The translations under genes and the position numbers were made by a program. Below the pieces are notes generated by a model. The model was not told the origin of the DNA. It searched no databases and worked only from the letters and a program-made list of their open reading frames with translations. Positions 51,918 through 59,368 of a stretch of DNA of 64,000 bases are shown piece by piece. Source of the stretch: Alloyangia pacifica (lineage in GTDB: Bacteria > Pseudomonadota > Alphaproteobacteria > Rhodobacterales > Rhodobacteraceae); the NCBI RefSeq assembly GCF_003111685.1, contig NZ_CP022191.1:372001-436000 (forward strand), in the 5' to 3' direction. Position 1 is the stretch's first letter; each line of letters starts with the position of its first letter.

Positions 51918-51938
51918 TTGATAGGCATTCTCTATCAA
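51918..51938. promoter_or_regulatory. LysR-type box upstream of the NAD-FDH operon
   Basis: A perfect inverted repeat TTGATAG-N7-CTATCAA lies in the gap between the FDH operon (leftward) and tusA-like (rightward). Its core ATAG-N7-CTAT has the shape of LysR-family binding sites. FDH operons of this kind are often run by a LysR regulator (FdsR), but none is encoded nearby. Confidence 0.55.
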
Positions 51939-51989
51939 AGGCGGCAGCAGACGGATGGACAGCGCCGGGCCGTCTGCTATTGAGAGCGC

Positions 51990-52217
51990 ATGACTTGGGA
52001 TCAGGAACTTGATGCGCGCGGGCTGCTTTGCCCGCTTCCGGTGCTCAAGGCGCGCAAGCGCCTGCAGGGCATGGGATCGGGAGAGGTGCTGCGGGTGGTC
52101 GCGACCGACCCGGCGGCGGTGATCGACGTGCCGCATTTCTGCAACGAGGCCGGCCATGCGCTGGTAGGTCAGGCGGACGAGGGCGCGGCGCAGGTCTACC
52201 TGATCCGCAAGGGCTGA
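51990..52217 (+). CDS. tusA: TusA-family sulfur carrier
   Basis: A 75-residue protein with the TusA signature LDARGLLCPLPVLKARKRL, the catalytic cysteine being in LLCPLP. TusA-like proteins carry persulfide sulfur for tRNA thiolation and molybdenum cofactor pathways. Beside moeA, mobAB and fdhD, a role in sulfur supply to the cofactor is likely. It is divergent from the FDH operon and convergent with moeA. Confidence 0.88.
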   Translation: MTWDQELDARGLLCPLPVLKARKRLQGMGSGEVLRVVATDPAAVIDVPHFCNEAGHALVGQADEGAAQVYLIRKG

Positions 52218-52240
52218 GGTCCGGCTTCGGCCTGCCTCAG
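52214..52240. terminator. Hairpin between convergent tusA and moeA
   Basis: CTGAGG / CCTCAG arms (52214-52219, 52235-52240) enclose an inner GGC-TTCG-GCC stem. It overlaps the tusA stop and lies between two convergent genes. There is no T run, so factor-independent termination is uncertain. Confidence 0.4.
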
Positions 52241-54399
52241 ACCAGCCCGAAGGACGCGTAGGGGATGTAGCGCACCGGCGTACCCGGCGTGACCTCGAGC
52301 GCTCCGTCCGGCAGCTCCACCAGCCCGTCCGCCCACGAGAGCCCGCTGATCCGCCCCGAGCCTTCTGAGCTGAAGACCTCCGCCGCGCCGTCTTCGTTCA
52401 GCCGTGCCCGCAGGTATTCGCGCCGGCCCGGCTTCTTGCGCTTTTGAAAGGCGGCGGGGACGGTGAACCCCTGCGGCTCGGTCCAGCCCGCGCCGGAAAG
52501 AAGCGACAGGGCGGGGCGCGCGAAGATCAGCGCGCAAACCAGCGCCGCCACCGGGTTGCCCGGCAGACCGAAGACCGGCACGCCCTCCCACATCGCCAGC
52601 GCCAGCGGACGCCCGGGTTTCAGCGCGATGCGCCAGCTCGACAGGGTGCCGCGGGCGCGCAGCAGCGCCGAGACGTGGTCCTCGTCGCCCGCCGAGGCGC
52701 CGCCCGACGTCAGGATCACATCCGCCTCGCGCGCGCCTTCGTGCAGGCGCTCCGCGATGTCCTCGGCGTCGTCGCCGACGTGGCCGAGGTCGACCGGCTC
52801 GTAGTGCCAGCCCTGCGCCAGCGACAGCAGCATGGGACGGTTGGCGTCCCAGATCTGATGCGGCGCGGCGGGCAGGTCGGGCGAGGCAATGATCTCGTCG
52901 CCGGTCGACAGCACGCCCACCCGCAGCGGACGGTGCACCGGCAGCTCGGCGATGCCGAGCGCCGAGGCCAGCGCCAGGTCGGGCGCGCGCAGGCGGCGGC
53001 CCTTGCGCAGGGCAAGATCACCGGCAGCCATGTCTTCGCCGGCCTTGCGGGTGTTGGCGCGCGGCTTGAGTGGCCCGTCGAAGACCACAGTTGTGCCATC
53101 GGTGTTGGTATCTTCCTCGAGCACGACCGTATCGACCCCCTCGGGCAGGATCGCCCCGGTGAGGATGCGCACCGCATCGCCCGACGGCACGGCGTCAGCA
53201 TAGGGCTGCCCGGCGGCCGCGCGGCCCGCCACCAGCGGCAGGCGCTGCACGCCGCTGCCGGTTGCGGCATGGGCAAAGCCGTAGCCATCCACCGCGGAGT
53301 TCGGCATCGGAGGGTTCGAGCGTTTGGCCGCCACATTCGCCGCCAGCACGCGGCCCGCTGCGCGGGCCGTGGCAATCGTCGTGGTGCCGGTCACCGGGCT
53401 GAGCGCGGCGCGCAGCTTGGCGAGCGCCTCGTCGACGGGCACCCAGCTCACGCCCTGCGGCATGGCGAAACAATCGTCGCGCAGGCGCGGCGGAAGGAGG
53501 GGGCTGTCGGGATCGGAGGGCATGGGGGCCTCGCTGGGTTGGGGAAAGGCGCGATGCGCGGCCCGGATCAGGGTCTCCTCGTGGCCGAGTCCGAGGATCC
53601 AGCCTTCCACCGCATCGCCCTCGCGGGTCATCGCGTCAAGCTGCTGTGGGTCGAGCGCGCGCAGCGCCCCGGCAAGGATGCGCACCTGCGCGCGGTCCTT
53701 GATCTCGTCCGGCTCGGCCAGCGCGGCCACGGTCTTCGCGATCAGCGAGGGAAAGAGCTCGACCAGCGTGATCGGCGTGTCGTGCTGCTCGAAGGGGCGG
53801 ACCGAGAGATCGGCGCCGAAGCGCGCGCGCAGGGCCTGCAGGCGGGGGATCCCGAGCAGCGCCTGCGAGCCGACCGAGCCGGTGGTGTAGAGCTTCCACA
53901 CCGTCTGCGCGCCGGGGGTGGCGTCGCACGTGCGCCGTTCAGGCATCCCGTGGCCGTCCCGGCGCGTGCCCTTGCTCGGCAGGCGCGGGTCGTCAAAGGT
54001 CTCGGGGCAGCCCCAGAACGGGCCGATCCCGGGGAAGAGATCGTTCAGCTCGGCGGCGACTTGAAAGCGGTTGTTGGCATTGTCCGGCGCATCCTCGATG
54101 CGCGCCGCCAGCGCCTCCCAGAGCCGCAGCGGACCCGGCGTACCGGTGAGCGCCTCGGCAAAGCCCTTCGGATAGGCGAAGGGGAAGTCGAACCCCGCCA
54201 GCACCCGCCGCCCGGCATCGCGCTCGGTCTCAAAGAGGGTAGCGAGGGTGTCGGTCGCGTCCGCGCGGGTCCGGTGGTAGCTGGCCTCGACGCCGCCTTC
54301 GCGGGCGATGCCGATCCAGATCGCATCCTTCGACGGCTTGGCGGGCGAGGGTTTCGAGGCCCCCGACCAGTCCACGACGACGAAGGTGTCGAAGCTCAC
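52237..54399 (-). CDS. moeA: Molybdopterin molybdenumtransferase MoeA with extra N-terminal domain
   Basis: A 720-residue fusion. Residues about 300-720 are MoeA: NSAVDGYGFA, GDAVRILTGAILPEGVDTVV, VGVLSTGDEI, TSGGASAGDEDH and FGLPGNPVAAL. MoeA inserts molybdate (or tungstate) into adenylylated molybdopterin. Residues 1-285 are an RNase H-like, DUF429-type domain (VVVDWSGASKPSPAKPS, AGFDFPFAYPKGFAEAL, LVELFPSLI). The start is GTG at 54399, overlapping the mobB stop. A separate internal start near residue 294 (MPSDPDSPLLPP) could also yield MoeA alone. The reading frame is continuous through the junction. Confidence 0.88.
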   Translation of the reverse strand: MSFDTFVVVDWSGASKPSPAKPSKDAIWIGIAREGGVEASYHRTRADATDTLATLFETERDAGRRVLAGFDFPFAYPKGFAEALTGTPGPLRLWEALAARIEDAPDNANNRFQVAAELNDLFPGIGPFWGCPETFDDPRLPSKGTRRDGHGMPERRTCDATPGAQTVWKLYTTGSVGSQALLGIPRLQALRARFGADLSVRPFEQHDTPITLVELFPSLIAKTVAALAEPDEIKDRAQVRILAGALRALDPQQLDAMTREGDAVEGWILGLGHEETLIRAAHRAFPQPSEAPMPSDPDSPLLPPRLRDDCFAMPQGVSWVPVDEALAKLRAALSPVTGTTTIATARAAGRVLAANVAAKRSNPPMPNSAVDGYGFAHAATGSGVQRLPLVAGRAAAGQPYADAVPSGDAVRILTGAILPEGVDTVVLEEDTNTDGTTVVFDGPLKPRANTRKAGEDMAAGDLALRKGRRLRAPDLALASALGIAELPVHRPLRVGVLSTGDEIIASPDLPAAPHQIWDANRPMLLSLAQGWHYEPVDLGHVGDDAEDIAERLHEGAREADVILTSGGASAGDEDHVSALLRARGTLSSWRIALKPGRPLALAMWEGVPVFGLPGNPVAALVCALIFARPALSLLSGAGWTEPQGFTVPAAFQKRKKPGRREYLRARLNEDGAAEVFSSEGSGRISGLSWADGLVELPDGALEVTPGTPVRYIPYASFGLV

Positions 54400-54887
54400 A
54401 AGCCCACCTCGCGCAGGATGAAATCGGTGATGGCGGCGGTGTCGTCGAGGTCAAAGCGGGGCAGGGCGGTCTCCACCACGCTGTCGGCGGCCACGGCGCG
54501 GATGCTGGCGTTGGCGGGCGAGAGCAGCGGTTTGCCGGTTTCGGCCCGGTGCGCCTCGATCTTCGGGTGCGGCGCGGACTTGTAGCCCTCGATCAGCACC
54601 AGATCGACCGGGCTCAGCCTGGTCAGCAGCTCCTCCAGCGGTGGCTCGGGCGCATCGCGCAGCTCCTGCATTAGCGCCCAGCGATGCGGCGAGGCGAGCA
54701 GCACCTCGTGCGCGCCGGCCTGCCGGTGCCTGTAGCTGTCGCGGCCGGGCTGATCGACATCGGTGCTGTGATGCGCGTGCTTGAGCGTCGAGACCGACAG
54801 ACCCCGGGCGCAGACCTCCGCCACCAGCCGCTCCATCAGCCCGGTCTTGCCGCAGTTCTTGCTGCCCGTGACGCCGTAGATCCTCAC
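54396..54887 (-). CDS. mobB: Molybdopterin-guanine dinucleotide biosynthesis protein MobB
   Basis: A 163-residue P-loop GTPase: IYGVTGSKNCGKTGLMERLV at the N-terminus, LKHAHHSTDVDQPGRDSYRH, and VDLVLIEGYKSAPHPKIE. It assists MobA in making the guanine dinucleotide form of the cofactor. The start is GTG at 54887, overlapping the mobA stop (GTGA). Another GTGA overlap links it to the moeA fusion. Confidence 0.9.
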   Translation of the reverse strand: MRIYGVTGSKNCGKTGLMERLVAEVCARGLSVSTLKHAHHSTDVDQPGRDSYRHRQAGAHEVLLASPHRWALMQELRDAPEPPLEELLTRLSPVDLVLIEGYKSAPHPKIEAHRAETGKPLLSPANASIRAVAADSVVETALPRFDLDDTAAITDFILREVGL

Positions 54888-55534
54888 GACGCCAGCGCCT
54901 CGGCCCGCGCCAGATCTTCGGGCGTGTTGACGTTGAAGAAGGGATCGAAGGGCTCGGCGGGGAAGAGCGCCTCGCCCGCGCCGTGCTGGTCGGTCCAGAG
55001 CACGACCTTGCGCAGACCACCCTCGAGCGCGGCGCGCAGGTCGTCTCGCAGCGACACCGGCCAGAGGCCGAACGTGGGGTGCCGGTTGATCTTCTTGCCG
55101 CCGCCGGACTTCAGCGCTTCGTCCCCGGAGCGCGGTGTGCAGGCCAGCGCCAGCAGGTGCGGCGCCTCCTCGGCGGCGAGCAGCAGGCGCGGCACCAGAT
55201 CGCAGGGAAAGAAGGGCGTGTCGGCGGCCACCGTCACGATGCTGTCGGCCCCCTGCTCGGCGGCCCAGTCGAGACCCGCCAGCACGCCCGCCAGCGGGCC
55301 GGGGAAGCCGGCGATCGTATCGGGCAACACCGGCAGGCGATAGCGGGCAAAGCGCGCGGCCTCGCCGTTGGCATTGAGCGCCAGCCCGCCCACTTGCGGC
55401 TCGATCCGGTCGATCACGCGTTGCAGGAGGGGCGCGCCGCCGATCTCCAGCAGCCCCTTGTCGCCGCCGCCCATGCGCGTGGCGAGGCCGCCTGCGAGGA
55501 TCACCCCAAGCGGCTGTTGCAGCAGGCGGCTCAT
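54884..55534 (-). CDS. mobA: Molybdenum cofactor guanylyltransferase MobA
   Basis: A 216-residue nucleotidyltransferase with the signature GVILAGGLATRMGGGDKGLL at residues 10-29. AADTPFFPCDLV and FFNVNTPEDLARAE follow. It joins GMP to the molybdopterin cofactor to give (bis-)MGD, as both formate dehydrogenases here require. Its ATG overlaps the fdhD stop (ATGA). Confidence 0.93.
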   Translation of the reverse strand: MSRLLQQPLGVILAGGLATRMGGGDKGLLEIGGAPLLQRVIDRIEPQVGGLALNANGEAARFARYRLPVLPDTIAGFPGPLAGVLAGLDWAAEQGADSIVTVAADTPFFPCDLVPRLLLAAEEAPHLLALACTPRSGDEALKSGGGKKINRHPTFGLWPVSLRDDLRAALEGGLRKVVLWTDQHGAGEALFPAEPFDPFFNVNTPEDLARAEALAS

Positions 55535-56406
55535 TCTGCGGCCTCATCGGCGGATTTGCGACGGGACTTGCGGTCTTCCTCGGGCACCGAGGCAGGATCC
55601 ACATCGCGCAGAAGCCGCTCTTCGCCCGACAGGCACACGAAGCGCTGCCCGCGCATCCGGCCGATCAGCGTCAGCCCCACCTGCCGGGCGATCTCGACGC
55701 CCCAGGCGGTGAAGCCGGAGCGCGAGGCCAGCACGGGAATGCCCATCAGCGCGGTCTTGATCACCATCTCCGAGGTCAGCCGCCCGGTGGTGTAGAGGAT
55801 CTTGTCCTCGGACCCCAGCCCGTGTTGAAACATGAAGCCCGAGATCTTGTCGACGGCGTTGTGCCGCCCGACATCTTCCATGTAGACCAAAGGCTTGTCC
55901 CGCTCGCAAAGCACGGTGCCATGGATCGCCCCGGCCTCGAGATAGAGCGAGGGGGTGGTGTTGATCTCTTTCGCTAAGGCATAGAGCCAAGAGGTGCGGA
56001 CCTCGGCTTGCGGCAGGGTCAGCCCCTCGAGCCCCTCCATCATGTCGCCGAAGACGGTGCCGACGGCGCAGCCCGAGGTGCGGGTCTTCTTCTGCACCTT
56101 TTCCTCGTAGGAGGTCTCGCGAAGGGTGCGCACGACGACGGTCTCGATCTCGTCGTCGTAATCGACGCCGGTCACCACGTCATCGGCGCGCAGCATCCCC
56201 TGATTGCGCAGGAACCCCAGCGCCAGATACTCGGGATAGTCGCCGATGGTCATCGCCGTGACGATTTCCTGGCGGTTGAGATAGATGGTGAGCGGGCGCT
56301 CCTCGACCACCGAGATCTCGGTCTCGGCACCGGTCTGGTCGGTGCCCGAGATGCGCCGGGTGAGGCGCGGGTCGGCGGGGTTCGGGAGCAGGGGAATTTC
56401 GGGCAT
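55531..56406 (-). CDS. fdhD: Formate dehydrogenase sulfurtransferase FdhD
   Basis: A 291-residue protein that passes sulfur from a cysteine desulfurase to the bis-MGD cofactor of formate dehydrogenase. Family regions are ERPLTIYLNRQEIVTAM, LALGFLRNQGML, YMEDVGRHNAVDKISGFM, TTGRLTSEMVIKTALMGIP and SRSGFTAWGVEIA. The sulfur-transfer loop here is TSGCAVGTVFGD, with one cysteine where E. coli has a CxxC pair. The start is ATG at 56406 (MPEIPLLPNP). It heads the fdhD-mobA-mobB-moeA operon. Confidence 0.93.
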   Translation of the reverse strand: MPEIPLLPNPADPRLTRRISGTDQTGAETEISVVEERPLTIYLNRQEIVTAMTIGDYPEYLALGFLRNQGMLRADDVVTGVDYDDEIETVVVRTLRETSYEEKVQKKTRTSGCAVGTVFGDMMEGLEGLTLPQAEVRTSWLYALAKEINTTPSLYLEAGAIHGTVLCERDKPLVYMEDVGRHNAVDKISGFMFQHGLGSEDKILYTTGRLTSEMVIKTALMGIPVLASRSGFTAWGVEIARQVGLTLIGRMRGQRFVCLSGEERLLRDVDPASVPEEDRKSRRKSADEAAE

Positions 56407-56484
56407 GCGGGTGATCTTGCGCCTCCTCTGGCCTGCACGTCGGGCATCTTGTAACCTGCGACGCGGAGTTTCAAGGGGACGAGC

Positions 56485-57000
56485 ATGCTTGGGTACGTAA
56501 CGGGTCTGGGCCGCGGCGAGGTCGATGTGCTGATGTGCGAGGTGGCGCGCCGCCTGCGCGCCGAGGGCGTGCCGCTCGCCGGCGCTGTGCAGCACAACAT
56601 CGAGACCGGGCCGACCAGCAAGTGCCACATGGACCTGCAGGTCCTGAGCGGCACGGACGTCGTGCGCATCAGCCAGGACCTCGGGGCGCTGTCGCGCGGG
56701 TGTCGGCTCGATCCGCAGGGGCTCGAGCGGGTCGTCGGGCTGGTGAGCGCCGGGCTGCAGAAGGGCGCGGCGTTGCTGCTGGTCAACAAGTTCGGCAAGC
56801 AGGAGGTCGACGGCCGCGGCTTCCGTCCGGTGATCGGCGAGGCGCTGTCGGCGGGCGTGCCGGTGCTGGTGGCGGTGAACGCCGGCAACCTGGATGCCTT
56901 CCTCGCCTTCGCAGAGGATCTGGCCGAGCCGCTTGCTCCGGATGTCGATGCGGTGACCGACTGGTGCCGCGCGCGGATCCGCGAGGCGCAGGCGGCCTAA
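56485..57000 (+). CDS. DUF2478 family protein
   Basis: A 171-residue protein with a P-loop-like start (MLGYVTGLGRGEVDVLMCEV) and GAALLLVNKFGKQEVDGRGF. It resembles DUF2478, a nucleotide-binding-like family often placed near molybdenum genes. It is divergent from fdhD, 78 bp away. A role in molybdenum or cofactor handling is suggested by position only. Confidence 0.75.
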   Translation: MLGYVTGLGRGEVDVLMCEVARRLRAEGVPLAGAVQHNIETGPTSKCHMDLQVLSGTDVVRISQDLGALSRGCRLDPQGLERVVGLVSAGLQKGAALLLVNKFGKQEVDGRGFRPVIGEALSAGVPVLVAVNAGNLDAFLAFAEDLAEPLAPDVDAVTDWCRARIREAQAA

Positions 57001-57004
57001 AGCC

Positions 57005-57469
57005 TCAGAGCCAGATCGTCGCGCAGCGGTTGCCGCTCTCGGCGATGATCTTGGCACCCGCGCTGAGCGCGATCTGCAGCATGGCGCGGTTGTCGTGGGA
57101 GAAACTGGCCTCTACGGTCTCGATCCCCATCTCCCGCGCATGGCCGAGCGCGGCGGAAAAGAGCTGCCGCCCGTAGCCGCACCCCTGATAGGCATCCTCG
57201 ACCGAGAGCGCGATCTCGGCATGGGTCTTGGCGACGCGGTAAATCTCGAGCACGGCGCGGGTGTCGCCGTCGGCTTCCAGTCCCAGAACCAGATCAGGAC
57301 GGCAGGACTCGGCGCGGCGCTTCAGCCACTCGTCGCCGACGCGGCTGTGAAAGCGGCTGCGGATCGCCGCGGCGCTGAGGCGCTTCCAATGGCCATAGAG
57401 CAGCGCCGCCGCCCGATGGACGGAGCCTTCGGTCGTTACGGTTCTCAGCACTGCCTCTGCGGTCGCCAT
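57005..57469 (-). CDS. GNAT-family N-acetyltransferase
   Basis: A 154-residue protein with the GNAT acetyl-CoA loop region AYQGCGYGRQLFSAALGHAR preceded by TRAVLEIYRVAKTHAEIALS. The C-terminus SFSHDNRAMLQIALSAGAKI matches the fold. Residues 1-60 carry an arginine-rich extension. The substrate is unknown. It converges with the DUF2478 gene. Confidence 0.8.
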   Translation of the reverse strand: MATAEAVLRTVTTEGSVHRAAALLYGHWKRLSAAAIRSRFHSRVGDEWLKRRAESCRPDLVLGLEADGDTRAVLEIYRVAKTHAEIALSVEDAYQGCGYGRQLFSAALGHAREMGIETVEASFSHDNRAMLQIALSAGAKIIAESGNRCATIWL

Positions 57470-57714
57470 GGGTCATCCTTTCTGCACCGGCGGTGAGATA
57501 GAGATGGGCGGCCTGTCGGACCACCGACAATTCGGAGATCCCGCCATGCACCCGGGTCATAACAACGACGTGATCAGTTCGTGGCGGCGCTCATTACAGA
57601 AAGCCGTGGTGCGGAGGCGCGCCGCAGACTTCCTGATCCTGATGTTTCCACCCGGGGGCGCGGCTCGAGCGGCGCGGGACATGGTGCCAAGCTCAAATCA
57701 GGTCCTGCGCGTGC

Positions 57715-58947
57715 TCAGCCTTTTGTCGCGGCGCGGTACCACTGGACGATCTCGCGGCGCGCCGCCGGGTCCATCTGGATGGCGTTGGGCGGTGGCATGG
57801 CGTGGCTGGCGCCGGCCTGCAGGAAGATCAGCCGCGCGTGGCGGGCGACGTCGGATTCGGTCTCGAGCACCACGCCCTTGGGCGGGTGGTGCAGCCCGTC
57901 CCACGAGGGCTCGCGCGCATGGCACATCGAGCAATTGCCGATCACCGCGTGATAGGCGTCCTCGAAGCCCGCCGCCCCCGCGAAACGCTGCTCGGCGGCG
58001 GTGAGCGGCCGGGCCTCGGCCTCCTCGTAGGTATCCAGCATCGGCGCGGTGGAGAGCCAGGCGATGGCGATGAAGAGCAGCGCGGTCACCGCCCAGGTCC
58101 AGTAGGGCGCCTTCTTGCGCGCGTGCATCGTGTTGAAGAAATGCCGGATCGTCACGCCCATGAGGAAGACCAGGCAGGGAATGATCCAGGCGTTCTCGGT
58201 GGCGAAGGCCAGCGGGTAGTGGTTCGACAGCATCAAAAAGACGACCGGCAGCGTCAGGTAGTTGTTGTGCGTCGAGCGCAGCTTGGCGATCTTGCCGTAC
58301 TTGGGATCGGGGGTGCGGCCGTTCTTCAGGTCGTCCACCACGATGCGCTGGTTCGGCATGATGATGAAGAAGACGTTGGCGGTCATGATCGTCGCGGTGA
58401 AGGCGCCGAGGTGCAAGAGCGCGGCGCGGCCGGTGAACACCTGGGTGTAGCCCCAGGACATCACCACCAGCATCCCGAAGAGCAGCACCATCAGCAGCGT
58501 CGGCGTCTCGCCGAGCTTGGACTTGCAGAGCCGGTCGTAGACCAGCCAGCCGAGGGTCAGCGACAGCGCCGAGATCACGATGCCCTGGAAGAGCGAGATG
58601 TCGGCCTTGGTAGGATCGATCAGGAAAAGCTCGCCGCCGGCCCAGTAGACGATCATCAAGAGCGCCGCGCCCGAGAGCCAGGTGGCATAGCTCTCCCATT
58701 TGAACCAGGTCAGGTGGTCGGGCATGGTCTCGGGCGCCACGAGGTACTTCTGCACGTGGTAGAACCCGCCGCCATGGACCTGCCATTCCTCGCCATGCGC
58801 GCCGACCGGCAGGTGCGGCGCCTTGCGCAGGCCGAGGTCGAGCGCGATGAAATAAAAGGACGAGCCGATCCAGGCGATCGCGGTGATCACGTGCAGCCAA
58901 CGCACGGCAAAGCCGAGCCAATCCCAGAGGATCGCGAGATCATACAT
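57715..58947 (-). CDS. puuD: Urate hydroxylase PuuD
   Basis: A 410-residue membrane protein with about eight helices and a C-terminal cytochrome c domain (CSMCH at residues 339-343). The start MYDLAILWDWLGFAVRWLHV and the family segment WIGSSFYFIALDLGL are typical. It oxidises urate to 5-hydroxyisourate, passing electrons into the respiratory chain; uraH (22009-22362) would act next. The start at ATG 58947 has GGGAGAG upstream. A broken LysR gene lies divergently beside it. Confidence 0.93.
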   Translation of the reverse strand: MYDLAILWDWLGFAVRWLHVITAIAWIGSSFYFIALDLGLRKAPHLPVGAHGEEWQVHGGGFYHVQKYLVAPETMPDHLTWFKWESYATWLSGAALLMIVYWAGGELFLIDPTKADISLFQGIVISALSLTLGWLVYDRLCKSKLGETPTLLMVLLFGMLVVMSWGYTQVFTGRAALLHLGAFTATIMTANVFFIIMPNQRIVVDDLKNGRTPDPKYGKIAKLRSTHNNYLTLPVVFLMLSNHYPLAFATENAWIIPCLVFLMGVTIRHFFNTMHARKKAPYWTWAVTALLFIAIAWLSTAPMLDTYEEAEARPLTAAEQRFAGAAGFEDAYHAVIGNCSMCHAREPSWDGLHHPPKGVVLETESDVARHARLIFLQAGASHAMPPPNAIQMDPAARREIVQWYRAATKG

Positions 58948-59048
58948 GCCGGTCTCTCCCTGATGCAGTTTGTTGCGGCACTCTAGGCCGCGAGCAATTA
59001 TTCTGCTATCTCCAGCAACATCCAAGCAGTTTCAAGTTTTGCCGAAGA

Positions 59049-59186
59049 ATGTCCTATCTCGACAATATCCGCACCTTCGTCCGTGTCTACGAGTTGGGCA
59101 GCATGTCCGCCGCAGGCCGCGACCTGCGAATCTCACCGGCGGGGACCTGCGGGCCGAGAACCGGGAAAAACTGCCCGGAAATCTAG
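59049..59186 (+). pseudogene. LysR regulator remnant (N-terminal fragment)
   Basis: The 45-codon frame starts MSYLDNIRTFVRVYELGSMS then AAGRDLRISPA, the typical first 30 residues of a LysR helix-turn-helix. After ISPA the sequence loses all LysR character and stops. The recognition helix is incomplete and the ~260-residue effector domain is missing, so this is a deletion remnant. It lies divergent from puuD, 101 bp away, the usual place for a LysR regulator of that gene. Confidence 0.72.
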
Positions 59187-59368
59187 CCTTACCCGAGGTG
59201 CGGCAGGCCGCTTGCGGCGCGGTGGCCGTGGCGGCGCTGGCCAGCGAAATTTCTCCTCGCTAAGACTGGCGCAGAAGCTTCGGTCGCAAACACGCCCCGC
59301 GGCGCAGCGATGCTGCGCGGGAGGGGCCTTGGCGAGACGACCCACGCAAGACCAACACGAGGTACCCC

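Noticed and set aside
48013..51921. 1302-codon plus-strand open frame opposite the NAD-FDH genes
   Set aside because: Antisense shadow of fdsA and the fused diaphorase gene; composition is not protein-like.
51918..51938. FNR-like site TTGAT...ATCAA
   Set aside because: FNR boxes need a 4-bp spacer between TTGAT and ATCAA; here it is 11 bp, so the LysR-type reading fits better.
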